Source of the DNA: Sandaracinus sp.
GTDB taxonomy: Bacteria > Myxococcota_A > Polyangia > Polyangiales > Houyiibacteriaceae
NCBI GenBank assembly: GCA_020633125.1
Contig: JACKEH010000001.1
Location: forward strand, 124,001 to 188,000
Length of the DNA: 64,000 nt
Reading direction: 5' to 3'
The position numbers and the translations under genes are program-made. Position 1 is the stretch's first letter. Each line of letters opens with the position of its first letter. Below, one piece after another: positions 16,499-25,090 of the stretch. The notes below the pieces were generated by a model. The model was not told the origin of the DNA. It saw only the letters and a list, made by a program, of their open reading frames with translations, and made no database searches.

Positions 16499-18088
16499 TC
16501 ACAATCGCGCGTCGAGCACGAAGCTCAGCGCGTGAATTCGGGCGGAGGTCGGAGGCGCCGTGCTTCCGAACTGATCCGGGTTGGGCCCGAAGAACCCGGA
16601 GGCGAAACGCTGATCGACGTGCAGGTAAGACGCACGGAAGAAGAGATGCTCGTTGACGGGGAAGATCACGTACGCCTCGTAGGCGTAGCCGCGCGTCGCG
16701 AGCTTGGTCAGCAGGTTGTCCGTCGGTGCCGTGAAGCTGACGTGGTACCGGGATCCCCGGTTCATTTCGAAACCAATCTTCGGGTTCCGAAGCGCATCGA
16801 TCGGCAGACGGTACCGGGCGCCGACGAAGTAGAACCACGTGAGCCCGGAGTCTCGAGTGCTCGAGAGAAAGAGCACCGGCGCGCGGACTCGATCGGTCGT
16901 TCCCGGCCCCGCCGGCACGTCGTACGCGATCGCGTTCCCGTTCGAGCTCAGAAAGCCGATCGACCCGGCGGCGAAGAGATCGAGCCCGCTCCCACCGAGG
17001 TCGTAGAACTGCATCAGCGCGCTGGCGTTCGCGTACGTGCCGAGCGACGAAGGCATCTCCGCGGGGAAGAGCAACGAGCCGTTCAGCGGCGCCGGTGCAT
17101 GCGTGTAATCGCTCGAGGGATCGAATCCAGGGTCGGGAATCGGCACGGAGAAAGGGCGAAACTTCGGCACGTAGTAGAAGCCGAGCTGAAAGAAGTTCTG
17201 ACCCAGCGAAGGAACCTCGAGCTCGACGTTTCCCCCGACGATTCGGAGGTTGTCGGTTCCGCTGCTCACGAAGGGCAATCCACCGAAGACGTCGCTCGTG
17301 TTGGGGTTGAACCACGACGCGTAGAAGCCACGCACGTGGAAGGTCTCGTGCGGTGAGACGGTCACGTTGAGCGTGTCGTACTCGCCGTCCACCATCTGCA
17401 ACCCCCACGTCGCAGCGCGGGTGCTGGAGTTCTCCTTCAGCTCACCGGGGTTGCCTCCCGCGTAAGCGATGCGACCCCCGGAGATCGCCAGCCAATCGGT
17501 CGCGAACCAATCGATCCAGATCGTGTCGAAACGCAGTGCGGCATCGCGCGGAACACGGGTGCTGCTGCTGTCCTGCACGAAAGCCGGTCCCTGCGAGCTG
17601 CCGAAGAGCTTGTACATCGTCAGGCGACCGGTGAGCCGAAGGGACGGCAGAGGCTCCGCGCTCAGGTTGAGGCGTACGCGATGGGCCCAGATCTCGGCGC
17701 CGGTGGTCTCGATCTCGCGCGTGCTCGCCGCGAAGGGGGAGAGGCGGTCGTAGGGATCGGGCGTCGGACCGCGGTAGCGAACCGAGTTGAGGATCATGCG
17801 GTACTCGGCGGTGAAACGAACCGAGTCCAGCACCGTCTGGCGCTCCACGAGATCGAGCCGATCCTCGAGGTCGAGCAAGCGGTTCTCGAGCTCCTCGGAG
17901 AGCATCGGCTCGGGCGCGGAGGGCGCGGAGGGCGCGAACGCGGAGGGCGCAGCATCGACGGCGCTCGCTGGCTTGAGCTGCTCGTTCGTCTCGCTCGAGA
18001 GATCGTCGGGCGGGTCGTTCGACACCCCCTGAGCGAACGCTTGTGCGGAGCACGTCCACACCAGACACGCGGCGAAGAGGCGCCTCAT
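16499..18088 (-). CDS. DUF3373-type outer-membrane porin
   Basis: A 529-residue protein with a signal peptide (AACLVWTCSAQAFA) and a disordered Pro/Ala/Ser stretch. A coiled-coil segment follows (LENRLLDLEDRLDLVERQ), the usual periplasmic trimerisation element of such porins. The rest is alternating beta structure rich in aromatic residues. Conserved-looking parts include RVRLNLSAEPLPSLRLTGRL, TIWIDWFATDWLAISGGR and a C-terminal strand ending in SFVLDARL. This layout fits DUF3373 putative porins. The ATG overlaps the stop of the upstream cytochrome gene (ATGA). Linked to a cytochrome and a kinase, it may admit or export a redox-related substrate, but this is inference. Confidence 0.8.
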   Translation of the reverse strand: MRRLFAACLVWTCSAQAFAQGVSNDPPDDLSSETNEQLKPASAVDAAPSAFAPSAPSAPEPMLSEELENRLLDLEDRLDLVERQTVLDSVRFTAEYRMILNSVRYRGPTPDPYDRLSPFAASTREIETTGAEIWAHRVRLNLSAEPLPSLRLTGRLTMYKLFGSSQGPAFVQDSSSTRVPRDAALRFDTIWIDWFATDWLAISGGRIAYAGGNPGELKENSSTRAATWGLQMVDGEYDTLNVTVSPHETFHVRGFYASWFNPNTSDVFGGLPFVSSGTDNLRIVGGNVELEVPSLGQNFFQLGFYYVPKFRPFSVPIPDPGFDPSSDYTHAPAPLNGSLLFPAEMPSSLGTYANASALMQFYDLGGSGLDLFAAGSIGFLSSNGNAIAYDVPAGPGTTDRVRAPVLFLSSTRDSGLTWFYFVGARYRLPIDALRNPKIGFEMNRGSRYHVSFTAPTDNLLTKLATRGYAYEAYVIFPVNEHLFFRASYLHVDQRFASGFFGPNPDQFGSTAPPTSARIHALSFVLDARL

Positions 18089-18960
18089 CAGTGCACTCCC
18101 GCCGCGCGCGCAGCACGCACGTCGGCCGCGCGCGACATCAAGAACGCCTTCACATCCGCCAGCTGCGGGACGGAGAACGTGTCCCCGAGCGGCGCTCGGC
18201 GTCGGTGTCGGTCGGTCTCGAAATACCGCGACCATTGTTCGGCCGTGTAGCGACGAGGATCGAGCGCCGCGGCGGTCGAGCCATGGCACGAGCCACATCG
18301 CGCGCTCGCGAGCCGAGCCCCCGAAGACGCGTCGCCCGACCGACCGGCGGGGACGTGAATCTCACCCGTCGGAGCCGCGGGGGCCATGGGCGAAGGGGTC
18401 GACGGCGGAGGCGTGACACGCGTCGGCACCGCCGCGAGGACCGGGAGGGGCGTCACCGGAGCAGGCGTCGGCGCGACGGGTGCGGTGGGCGCGACAGGCT
18501 CCGGCTCTTCGGTCGCAGGTTCGAGAGCGACCTCCGTCGGAGTCGACGTGGTCGGACGCGGTGCACCGACCCGCGTGGTCGTCATCGGGCTCGCCATGGA
18601 AGTCGCATGGGTGGGCGAGGTCCGCTCGACGATTTCGACCTCGGGCTCGGCCTCGGCGCCGGACGTCACGGGGGTGACGATCGCGACGGGAGGCGGCGTT
18701 TCGACCGCAGTCGATTCGACCGTGGGCTCGGCCGGTGCCTCGATGGTGGGCCCGGCCGGCTCGATCGCCCGCTCGGCCGACGCGCGCGGCGCCGAGTTCG
18801 CCAAAGTCGGCGCCGCCTCCTCGCTCCGCAAGCTCCGGACCGCCAGCGCCGCCGCGACGTTCACCAACAGAAACGCACCTCCCGCGACCCACCAAACGCT
18901 CCGGCGAGAACGTGGGGGAGGCGGGGGCGCGGCGGACGAGGGGCGAGCGGAGAAACTCAT
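18088..18960 (-). CDS. membrane-anchored monoheme cytochrome c
   Basis: A 290-residue protein. An N-terminal membrane segment (WWVAGGAFLLVNVAAALAV) is followed by about 150 residues of Pro/Thr/Ala/Glu-rich linker and a small C-terminal cytochrome c domain. Heme binding is shown by CGSCH (Cys222 to His226); the distal ligand could be the Met in VKAFLMSRA. The long linker would let the heme domain reach across the periplasm. It is the first gene of the cytochrome-porin-kinase operon and is transcribed away from the regulator gene at 19077 across a short palindrome-rich gap. Confidence 0.85.
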   Translation of the reverse strand: MSFSARPSSAAPPPPPRSRRSVWWVAGGAFLLVNVAAALAVRSLRSEEAAPTLANSAPRASAERAIEPAGPTIEAPAEPTVESTAVETPPPVAIVTPVTSGAEAEPEVEIVERTSPTHATSMASPMTTTRVGAPRPTTSTPTEVALEPATEEPEPVAPTAPVAPTPAPVTPLPVLAAVPTRVTPPPSTPSPMAPAAPTGEIHVPAGRSGDASSGARLASARCGSCHGSTAAALDPRRYTAEQWSRYFETDRHRRRAPLGDTFSVPQLADVKAFLMSRAADVRAARAAGVH

Positions 18961-19076
18961 ACGGCCCGAGGAAGGTGTCGCGACGCTTCCCTAAAACCCC
19001 TCTCAATTGTGAGGCGGGGTCACCTAAAACTCGGTGTTTAGGACGACCCAGCCGCCGGCGGGGCATACTGGTCTCG
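18961..19076. promoter_or_regulatory. divergent regulatory region with two palindromes
   Basis: This 116-bp gap separates divergent genes. It holds a near-perfect palindrome CCTC-T-CAATTG-T-GAGG (about 19000-19015), flanked by C and G runs, and an inverted repeat CCTAAA / TTTAGG with an 8-base centre (19023-19042). The sequence CCTAAAAC occurs twice (18990-18997 and 19023-19030), 33 bp apart, about three helical turns. The layout suits operators for the adjacent regulator, though binding is not shown. Confidence 0.55.
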
Positions 19077-21542
19077 GTGACGCACGTCCCGGATTCCCCG
19101 ACGCACGAAGAGCCGTTCGAGCGCGCGCTCACACGGGTTTCCGCGGGGGCACGGTGGATTACGCTGATGGGCCCCGTCGGTGTGGGCAAACGGCGTGTCG
19201 CGGCGCGTCTCGCGGAGCGACTCGGCGCCCATGTCCGCGTTCTCCGGACGACCCTTCCGACCCCCGAGACGCTCGACGCGGCGCGCGCGCACCTCGACGC
19301 CGCGCCGACGCACGTGGTGATCAGCACGTCGCTCGTGCCTTTCGGCGTCACCGGCGAGGCGGTGATCGAGGTGGAGCCCCTGGCTCCCGCTCCCGCGCTG
19401 GCCCTCTTCGAGCAGCTACGAGTCGCAGGCTCGATTCGACCGATCGCGCCCGCCCCGATCGCCGGCCCGATTTCGACTCGAGAACGCGATCGCGCGAGCG
19501 CGCTGGTCGCAACCTTGGATGGCTTGCCGCTTGCGATCGAGGTCGCCGCGGCGGCCGTTCCCGTGCTGGGCTTCGACTTCACGCTTGAGGAGCTCTTGGC
19601 GCTCACCGAGGTTGCGGGGTCGCCCAACCCACTCGCCGCCTTGCTGGAAGATGCGCTCTCGGCCTCCGTGCCGGACGTCGCGGCGATCGAGCGACTCGCG
19701 CTCTTTCAAGACACGTTCGGACTCGACGATGCGAGAGCGATGCTCGGCGCAGAGGCTCCGCTCGCCATCTATTCGTACGTGCGTTCGGGCTGGCTTCGCA
19801 TGGAGGACGAGGGGCGCGTGCGCTTTCTGCAGCCCGTGCGCGCCTTTCTCCGCCGGCGTCTTCGCACGCGGCCCGACGAGCTCGAGGCCGCACGCGAGTC
19901 GTATGCGCGGTGGTGGTTCCGTCGCGAGCGTGCGGCCTCTGCCGACGACCTCTTGTGCGCGACGTCGTGGTGGTTGGATCAGCGACGGCCGGAGGAGGCC
20001 ATCTCCCTCGTGCTGCGCGCGGAAGAGGCGCTTCGAGGCCGGACGCACGTCGAGTTCCCCGCCATGCTCGACGCCGCGCTCTCTCTCGCCGAAGCCGCCT
20101 CGCTGCGCAGCGTGGAGGTCGCATGCGCGCTCCGCGCGCGTGGTCGGTTGGCACGCACGCTCGGCCACCACGACGAGGCGCGGGACGCGTTGCGAGCCGC
20201 CGCGGCGATGGCCAACGAGCTCCAGGCCGGAGGCGTCGTGCGCGCCCGCTGCGCGATCGAGCTCGCCGAGGTGGCGGCCGCGCGTGGCGACCGCGACCTG
20301 GCGGACCGTTCGGTGCGCGACGCGCTCGAAGCGGCACGGGACGTCGACGCCTCGGTCGCATCCGAAGTGCTGCGCCGCGCGGCGTCGCTGCGCCGGGTGT
20401 GGAGCGGCGGCGAGGACGCGCTGGAGCTTCACGCCGAGTCGGTGGCCCTCGCACGCCGAGCTGGCGATCGACGCGCGCTCGCGACCGCGCTGGGGAGCTT
20501 CGTGGTGGCGCTACTCGAGCGACGCGAGCTCGAGAGTTTCCATCGCCTCTGGCCGGAGGCGCGCACCGAGCTGGCGGCCCAAGACGACGCCGTCGGCCTC
20601 GCGATCGTCGACTCGGCAGTGGCAATCGCCTCCGCCATCGAAGGCGATCTCGACGAGGCCCGCACGCGCCTCACTCGATCCCGCGAGGCGTTTCGTCGGT
20701 TCGAGCAACCTCAGAACGAAGCGATCGTGCTCTTGGACCTCGGTTGGCTCGCGCTCGAAGCCGAAGATCCGGTGGCCACGCGACACTTCGAAGAAGCGCT
20801 GGCCCTCGGCCGCGGCACCGGCGTCGCTTGGATCGAGACCAAGGCGACGGCGGGACTCGCCATCGCGCTTCTCGTTGCCGGGCGGCTGCTGGAGTCCGCC
20901 GCCGAGCGACGGCGCGCCAAGAGCCTCGCGGACGCGAGTGACGTCGACCTCGGGCTGGCGTTGGCGCTCGTCGACGTCCTTCACGTCACCTCGGGCCTCG
21001 ACGAGGCCGACGCCGCCACCGTCAGCGAGCGACTCGAGGCCGCGCGGGAGAGGCTTCGAGCCTACGACGAACGATCGATCACGGACCTCGCGATTCGCCG
21101 GCTTCTGGAGCGATGGCTTCGACGCGCCGAACGGATCGACCTGCGCCCCACGCTCTTGGTCGACGACGAGGGATGGTTTCGCACGCCCGGAGAACCTTGG
21201 GTGGACCTGCGTCGCCGACCGACGCTGCGTCGAGTGTTGTCGTGTCTGGCTCGCGCCTCCCACGAAGGGCGCGATGGCGTCTCGACCTCGGAGCTCTTCG
21301 AAGAGGGATGGCCCGGCGAACGGGTCTTGACTGCCGCCGCCGCGGCGCGGGTGCACGTGGCGATCAACACGCTCCGCAAGCTCGGGCTGCGCGACCTCTT
21401 GGAACGAGGCGAGACCGGCTACCATTTGTCGGAGGAGCTTCGAGTGCTCGTGGGCTCCTACGATCCGGCGCAGCGTCCGGCTTCCGTCGACGTCGCCAAC
21501 CGTGCCGACGGCCCTTCGAAGCGCCCTCGCGAGAGGCGGTGA
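19077..21542 (+). CDS. ATPase-TPR transcriptional regulator with C-terminal winged helix
   Basis: An 821-residue protein from a GTG start. The N-terminal 280 residues are an NB-ARC/LuxR-MalT-like ATPase: Walker A is GPVGVGKRR (about 32-40, with Arg where Thr/Ser is usual), and LDGLPLAIEVAAAAVPVL matches the GLPLA sensor motif. The middle (about 290-680) is a run of TPR-like helices. The C-terminal 110 residues look like a winged helix: a strand-rich lead with VDLRRRPTLRRVLSCL, then a GVSTSELFEEGWPGERV helix pair and VHVAINTLRKLGLRDLL as recognition helix. STAND-type regulators with this order switch on ligand or protein binding. It is divergent from the cytochrome-porin-kinase operon and may control it. 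Confidence 0.82.
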   Translation: MTHVPDSPTHEEPFERALTRVSAGARWITLMGPVGVGKRRVAARLAERLGAHVRVLRTTLPTPETLDAARAHLDAAPTHVVISTSLVPFGVTGEAVIEVEPLAPAPALALFEQLRVAGSIRPIAPAPIAGPISTRERDRASALVATLDGLPLAIEVAAAAVPVLGFDFTLEELLALTEVAGSPNPLAALLEDALSASVPDVAAIERLALFQDTFGLDDARAMLGAEAPLAIYSYVRSGWLRMEDEGRVRFLQPVRAFLRRRLRTRPDELEAARESYARWWFRRERAASADDLLCATSWWLDQRRPEEAISLVLRAEEALRGRTHVEFPAMLDAALSLAEAASLRSVEVACALRARGRLARTLGHHDEARDALRAAAAMANELQAGGVVRARCAIELAEVAAARGDRDLADRSVRDALEAARDVDASVASEVLRRAASLRRVWSGGEDALELHAESVALARRAGDRRALATALGSFVVALLERRELESFHRLWPEARTELAAQDDAVGLAIVDSAVAIASAIEGDLDEARTRLTRSREAFRRFEQPQNEAIVLLDLGWLALEAEDPVATRHFEEALALGRGTGVAWIETKATAGLAIALLVAGRLLESAAERRRAKSLADASDVDLGLALALVDVLHVTSGLDEADAATVSERLEAARERLRAYDERSITDLAIRRLLERWLRRAERIDLRPTLLVDDEGWFRTPGEPWVDLRRRPTLRRVLSCLARASHEGRDGVSTSELFEEGWPGERVLTAAAAARVHVAINTLRKLGLRDLLERGETGYHLSEELRVLVGSYDPAQRPASVDVANRADGPSKRPRERR

Positions 21543-21597
21543 CGTCGCAGGATCGCGCCTCGCGAATCACACCAACACGTGGCATGCCGCGTCCTCG

Positions 21598-23349
21598 ATG
21601 CTCTTCGACGTTCCCGCCATCGCCGCTCCCCGCTCCCGCTCGCTCTCGGGCCGACGCGACTCGCTCGTCCTCCCCGACGACGCCGTGGACGCGTTGGTCC
21701 GCTGGCTCGTCTCGCTGCGCCAGGGCGGTCCCGAGCGTTGGCAAGCGCTCGCCGACGCCGCGGGTCTGCCCCTCGGCGAGGTCGTCGCCTCGCCCTTCGG
21801 GCTTCGCGCGGTCGCGCTCGGCGTCGCGGCCGGCGCCACCTGCGCGCACGTCGAGACCCGCGCGCTCTTGCCTTGGCCCGAGCGCTTCGGCCAGGCCGCG
21901 ACCGCCGACGAAGCCCACGGAATCTGGGACGCCGGCCGGCTGCACGTCGGCAAATACCAATCGTTTCAAGCCGACGCCGCGCCCGCCAGCTTCGACCCCG
22001 CGCACGTCGCGAAGTGGGGCCCGCACGAGATGTTGCATCGCGCGGTCGGCTTCTTCTTCGCGCCCGACGCGACGCGCTTCGAGCATTACCTCGGCGCGCG
22101 CCTCAACGAGCTGCTCCCCGTCGCGCTCTGGTACGGCCACGATCAGGTCGCGCGTCTCCACGAAGCGGAGTTCGTGCGCGCGGACGCCAAACCCGAGGCG
22201 AAGGTCGAAGACGCCCAATGGCTCTTCGAAAGCGAAGCGGGCCTGAAGCAACGCGTCCGCCGGACCCACGCCGCGCTCCTCACGGGTCTGATTCGCTTCC
22301 GCGGCGAGATCGCCGACGTCGACCGCGAGATCGCCACGGGCCGCGTCGTGGAGACCACGGTCGAGCTCGGTGGCGCGCGTTTGAACGCGGCGAGCGACGC
22401 AACGGCCTACGTCGTCGGGCACGGCGAGCGTCTGCGGGATCCGATCGTGAGCGCGCTCTTGGCGTCGTTGCCCGAGTCGCTCGGACGCTTCGATTCCATC
22501 GCCGCGTTTCGTCGTCAGGTCGAGCAGGTGCACGACCGGCTCCTCTTCGAGCGCATTCGCGTGGACGTCGAGGCCCTCGACGCCGCGCGCTCGCGCCGCA
22601 CGCTCTGGGATTGGCTTCACCGCGCCGCGCACACCGGCCTCGACGTGCGCGCGCTCGTGAAGAAGGCGCGGCCCGAGCTCGCGGGCGAGAAGCCGGTCGA
22701 CGAGGGACGCTGGCTCGAGCGTCTGGTCGCTACCCTCGGCGAGGAGATCGCGGGCGCGGTGCTCGCGGACGGCGTCGGCGGCATCGCGCTCGGCCAGCTT
22801 CGCGAAGGCCTTCACAGCGTGACCCCGCGGGTCGAAGCCGCGCTCGACGACGAAGCGCTCTCGAGCTTCGCGACCAGCCGACACCTCTTGGCGCGCGCAC
22901 CGCTCGCGCGACGACTCGACGCCTTTCTCGAAGAGGCCGAAGCGCCGACCGTCGTGCGCGAGCTCGCGACGCTCGAGCGCGCGATCGCCGAGGTGCGACC
23001 GAACGACGAAGCCACGCACCTGAGCGAGGCAGTTCCCTCGCGCCTCAAGGGCGGTGTGGTCCTCGCGAACCTCTCCTTCCGGGTCGTCGAAGCCACACAC
23101 GACGTCGTCGCGCTTCATGCCGGCGGCGAAGCGGTGGAAGGCACGTTCGCGTGGGTGGTCGGCGCGCACGACGACGGGGTCTCGCTCTTGCCCTGCCAGG
23201 ACGACGAGCTCGTGTTCTTCCGCGCTGCGGTGAACGAAGCGCAGCCGGTCGAGGGCGCACCCGTGAGCCGGGAATGGCTTCGCGAAGCGCTCGTCGCCGG
23301 CGCGCTCTTCTGGCGTCCGCGCGCGACCGGCGGCACCCTCGCCCGGTGA
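21598..23349 (+). CDS. hypothetical protein with an HExxH motif
   Basis: A 584-residue soluble protein, no signal peptide or membrane segment. I do not recognise its family. It contains HEMLH (residues 143-147), which fits the zinc-peptidase HExxH pattern, followed by a well-structured segment (YLGARLNELLPVALWYGHD) offering Glu residues that could complete a metal site. The rest is mostly helical. The start chosen is an ATG that begins a clearly coding stretch; a longer form overlaps the previous gene. HExxH alone arises by chance often enough that a peptidase call would be premature. It is in the same direction as the regulator 55 bp upstream. Confidence 0.7.
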   Translation: MLFDVPAIAAPRSRSLSGRRDSLVLPDDAVDALVRWLVSLRQGGPERWQALADAAGLPLGEVVASPFGLRAVALGVAAGATCAHVETRALLPWPERFGQAATADEAHGIWDAGRLHVGKYQSFQADAAPASFDPAHVAKWGPHEMLHRAVGFFFAPDATRFEHYLGARLNELLPVALWYGHDQVARLHEAEFVRADAKPEAKVEDAQWLFESEAGLKQRVRRTHAALLTGLIRFRGEIADVDREIATGRVVETTVELGGARLNAASDATAYVVGHGERLRDPIVSALLASLPESLGRFDSIAAFRRQVEQVHDRLLFERIRVDVEALDAARSRRTLWDWLHRAAHTGLDVRALVKKARPELAGEKPVDEGRWLERLVATLGEEIAGAVLADGVGGIALGQLREGLHSVTPRVEAALDDEALSSFATSRHLLARAPLARRLDAFLEEAEAPTVVRELATLERAIAEVRPNDEATHLSEAVPSRLKGGVVLANLSFRVVEATHDVVALHAGGEAVEGTFAWVVGAHDDGVSLLPCQDDELVFFRAAVNEAQPVEGAPVSREWLREALVAGALFWRPRATGGTLAR

Positions 23350-23452
23350 GCTCGTGTTCTTCGACGGTCGCGTGGCATCACGGAAGCCACGAGGCTCGAC
23401 GAGCGGCGCGTGAGGATCACGTCGAACGAGTAGGCCTCGTGGGAGAAGCAGT

Positions 23453-24316
23453 GTGAGCGATTGGGTCGACGAAGACGTCACGAGCGACGCGCGCAGCCTG
23501 CGGCTCGACGCCAAAGGCTTGGACGCCTCGACGGGGGATCGACGCATTCGCGCGACGTGGGAGCAGGTCTTCGGCATCGCCTTGGTCCCCGAGGACGCGC
23601 CCCGGCAGGCGTTCGTTCTGGTGCCGCGCCGACCCCCGCAGCCGCCTTGGATCGAGATTCTCCCGAAAGACCTGCCCGAGGAGCTTCGTGAAGAAGGGCT
23701 CGAGGGTTTGGCGCGGCAGGTGCGCGAGCGAATGGCGCAGCGGAGTTACCGAAGCGGCGGCCCCACGCGACCGCTGCTGGATCCCGCGACCTTGATGCAG
23801 CGGGTGCTGGCTCGCGAAGAGGTCCCCGGCGCGCTCGAAGTGCCCGTCGGTGCCGGCCCCGGCGGTTGGTGGCGACGCTTCCTCGACGTCTTCGCCGCAG
23901 GCTCGGCCGGCGGTCTGGCCGGGCTCTACGCCGGCGCCTTCTCGGGCAACCCGATGATCGCGCTCGGGGTCGCCGCCGCGGGGGCCACGGTCGGTGCCAG
24001 CGTGCCCGTCGCGCTCTCGTCGAGCTTCGAGAGCCTTCGCGCACGCCGACGCCGGCCGCGGGTGTTGGTCTTGGCGCCGGACGGATGCATCGTCGGCCTC
24101 ACCTCGGGCCCGGCCGTGTTCGCGTGGGGCGACATCGCGCGTTTCGCCGTCGAAGAACACCCGCCGGAGGGTCGGGTGAGCCCGGTGCGCGCGTGCCTCG
24201 CGGTACGAAAAGCGAACGGCGAGGTCGCGAGCCTCGACGGCGCGTGGTTCGCCGAGCCCCTGCCGCTGATCGTCGCCGTCGCCGAAGCCTACCGCCTGCG
24301 AAACACGCCTCGCTGA
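23453..24316 (+). CDS. hypothetical membrane protein
   Basis: A 287-residue protein from a GTG start. The N-terminal third looks like a PH/GRAM-like strand-rich region (DARSLRLDAKGLDA, WEQVFGIALVP, WIEILPKDLPEEL). Residues about 145-190 form two glycine/alanine-rich membrane segments separated by a short turn. A second strand-rich region follows, with VLVLAPDGCIVGLT and VFAWGDIARFAVEE, which resembles the first one and suggests an internal duplication of a PH-like fold. Family not recognised. It follows the HExxH gene by about 100 bp on the same strand. Confidence 0.65.
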   Translation: MSDWVDEDVTSDARSLRLDAKGLDASTGDRRIRATWEQVFGIALVPEDAPRQAFVLVPRRPPQPPWIEILPKDLPEELREEGLEGLARQVRERMAQRSYRSGGPTRPLLDPATLMQRVLAREEVPGALEVPVGAGPGGWWRRFLDVFAAGSAGGLAGLYAGAFSGNPMIALGVAAAGATVGASVPVALSSSFESLRARRRRPRVLVLAPDGCIVGLTSGPAVFAWGDIARFAVEEHPPEGRVSPVRACLAVRKANGEVASLDGAWFAEPLPLIVAVAEAYRLRNTPR

Positions 24317-24390
24317 CCGACCGGCGGAGAAAGCGCGTCTTGGCCCGCGCACCGTCTTGATCCCGTCGACGGAGGCCGCGACAATCGCCT

Positions 24391-24888
24391 GTGGTGGAAC
24401 GCACGGTCGACCACGAGGTCCTCGGCTCCTACCCGGAGTCCGGATTCTCGATCGACCGCACACGTTGGCCTTTGGTCACGGTGCGGGTGGGCCGAACCTT
24501 CACGGCCGAAGAGTTCGGAACGCTCTACGACCGCTCGATGGAGGAGTCCGCAGCCCGCGGCGACGCCCCGTACCTCTCGTTGGTCGACGCCCGCGCGCTA
24601 CCCGTCCAGGCGTTCGCAGGCGTGTTGCGAGCGACCACCATCTCGCTGCTCAACCGTCACCAGGCGCGTGCGCGGGGTCGCCTCTTGGCGGAGGTGATCG
24701 TTCACGACGCGTTCTTGGCCCGAGGCACCTTCGCGGTGGTTCGTCGCGCCTACCGCCCGCAGTGGCCGCTCCAGTTCTTCACCACCGTCGAAGATGCGGA
24801 ACGTTTCTGTTGGCGGGTGTGGCGCGAAGGCGAACGAAGCGGCGCGATCGACGTGGCCGGCCTCGCCGCGCGGCAACGCCAGAGGTAA
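24391..24888 (+). CDS. hypothetical protein, STAS-like fold possible
   Basis: A 165-residue soluble protein from a GTG start. The pattern of an amphipathic strand (WPLVTVRVGRTFTAEEF), a helix, a buried strand ending YLSLVDARAL, and another helix recalls small STAS/SpoIIAA-like proteins with the order strand-helix-strand, where the loop after the second strand carries the signal. The match is structural guesswork and no family motif is clear. It stands alone, with 74 bp before it and about 200 bp after it. Confidence 0.6.
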   Translation: MVERTVDHEVLGSYPESGFSIDRTRWPLVTVRVGRTFTAEEFGTLYDRSMEESAARGDAPYLSLVDARALPVQAFAGVLRATTISLLNRHQARARGRLLAEVIVHDAFLARGTFAVVRRAYRPQWPLQFFTTVEDAERFCWRVWREGERSGAIDVAGLAARQRQR

Positions 24889-25090
24889 CGGGGAAGAAGC
24901 CCCGCCCGTCGGACGTCGAGTAGCCGCGGTTCACCGCGCCCGCTCTTGGGGTCGGTACGCTGCGTTTTCGACGTCGGTCGGGCCGGAAGAGCGCGGCGAA
25001 CCGCGTCCAGGGGGCCACGTGGGGCATGGGATTCACCCGGTCGAAGGCGGCGTAGTGGAACGTCGCGGGGCGCGCCCCTACCCTCGGGCC

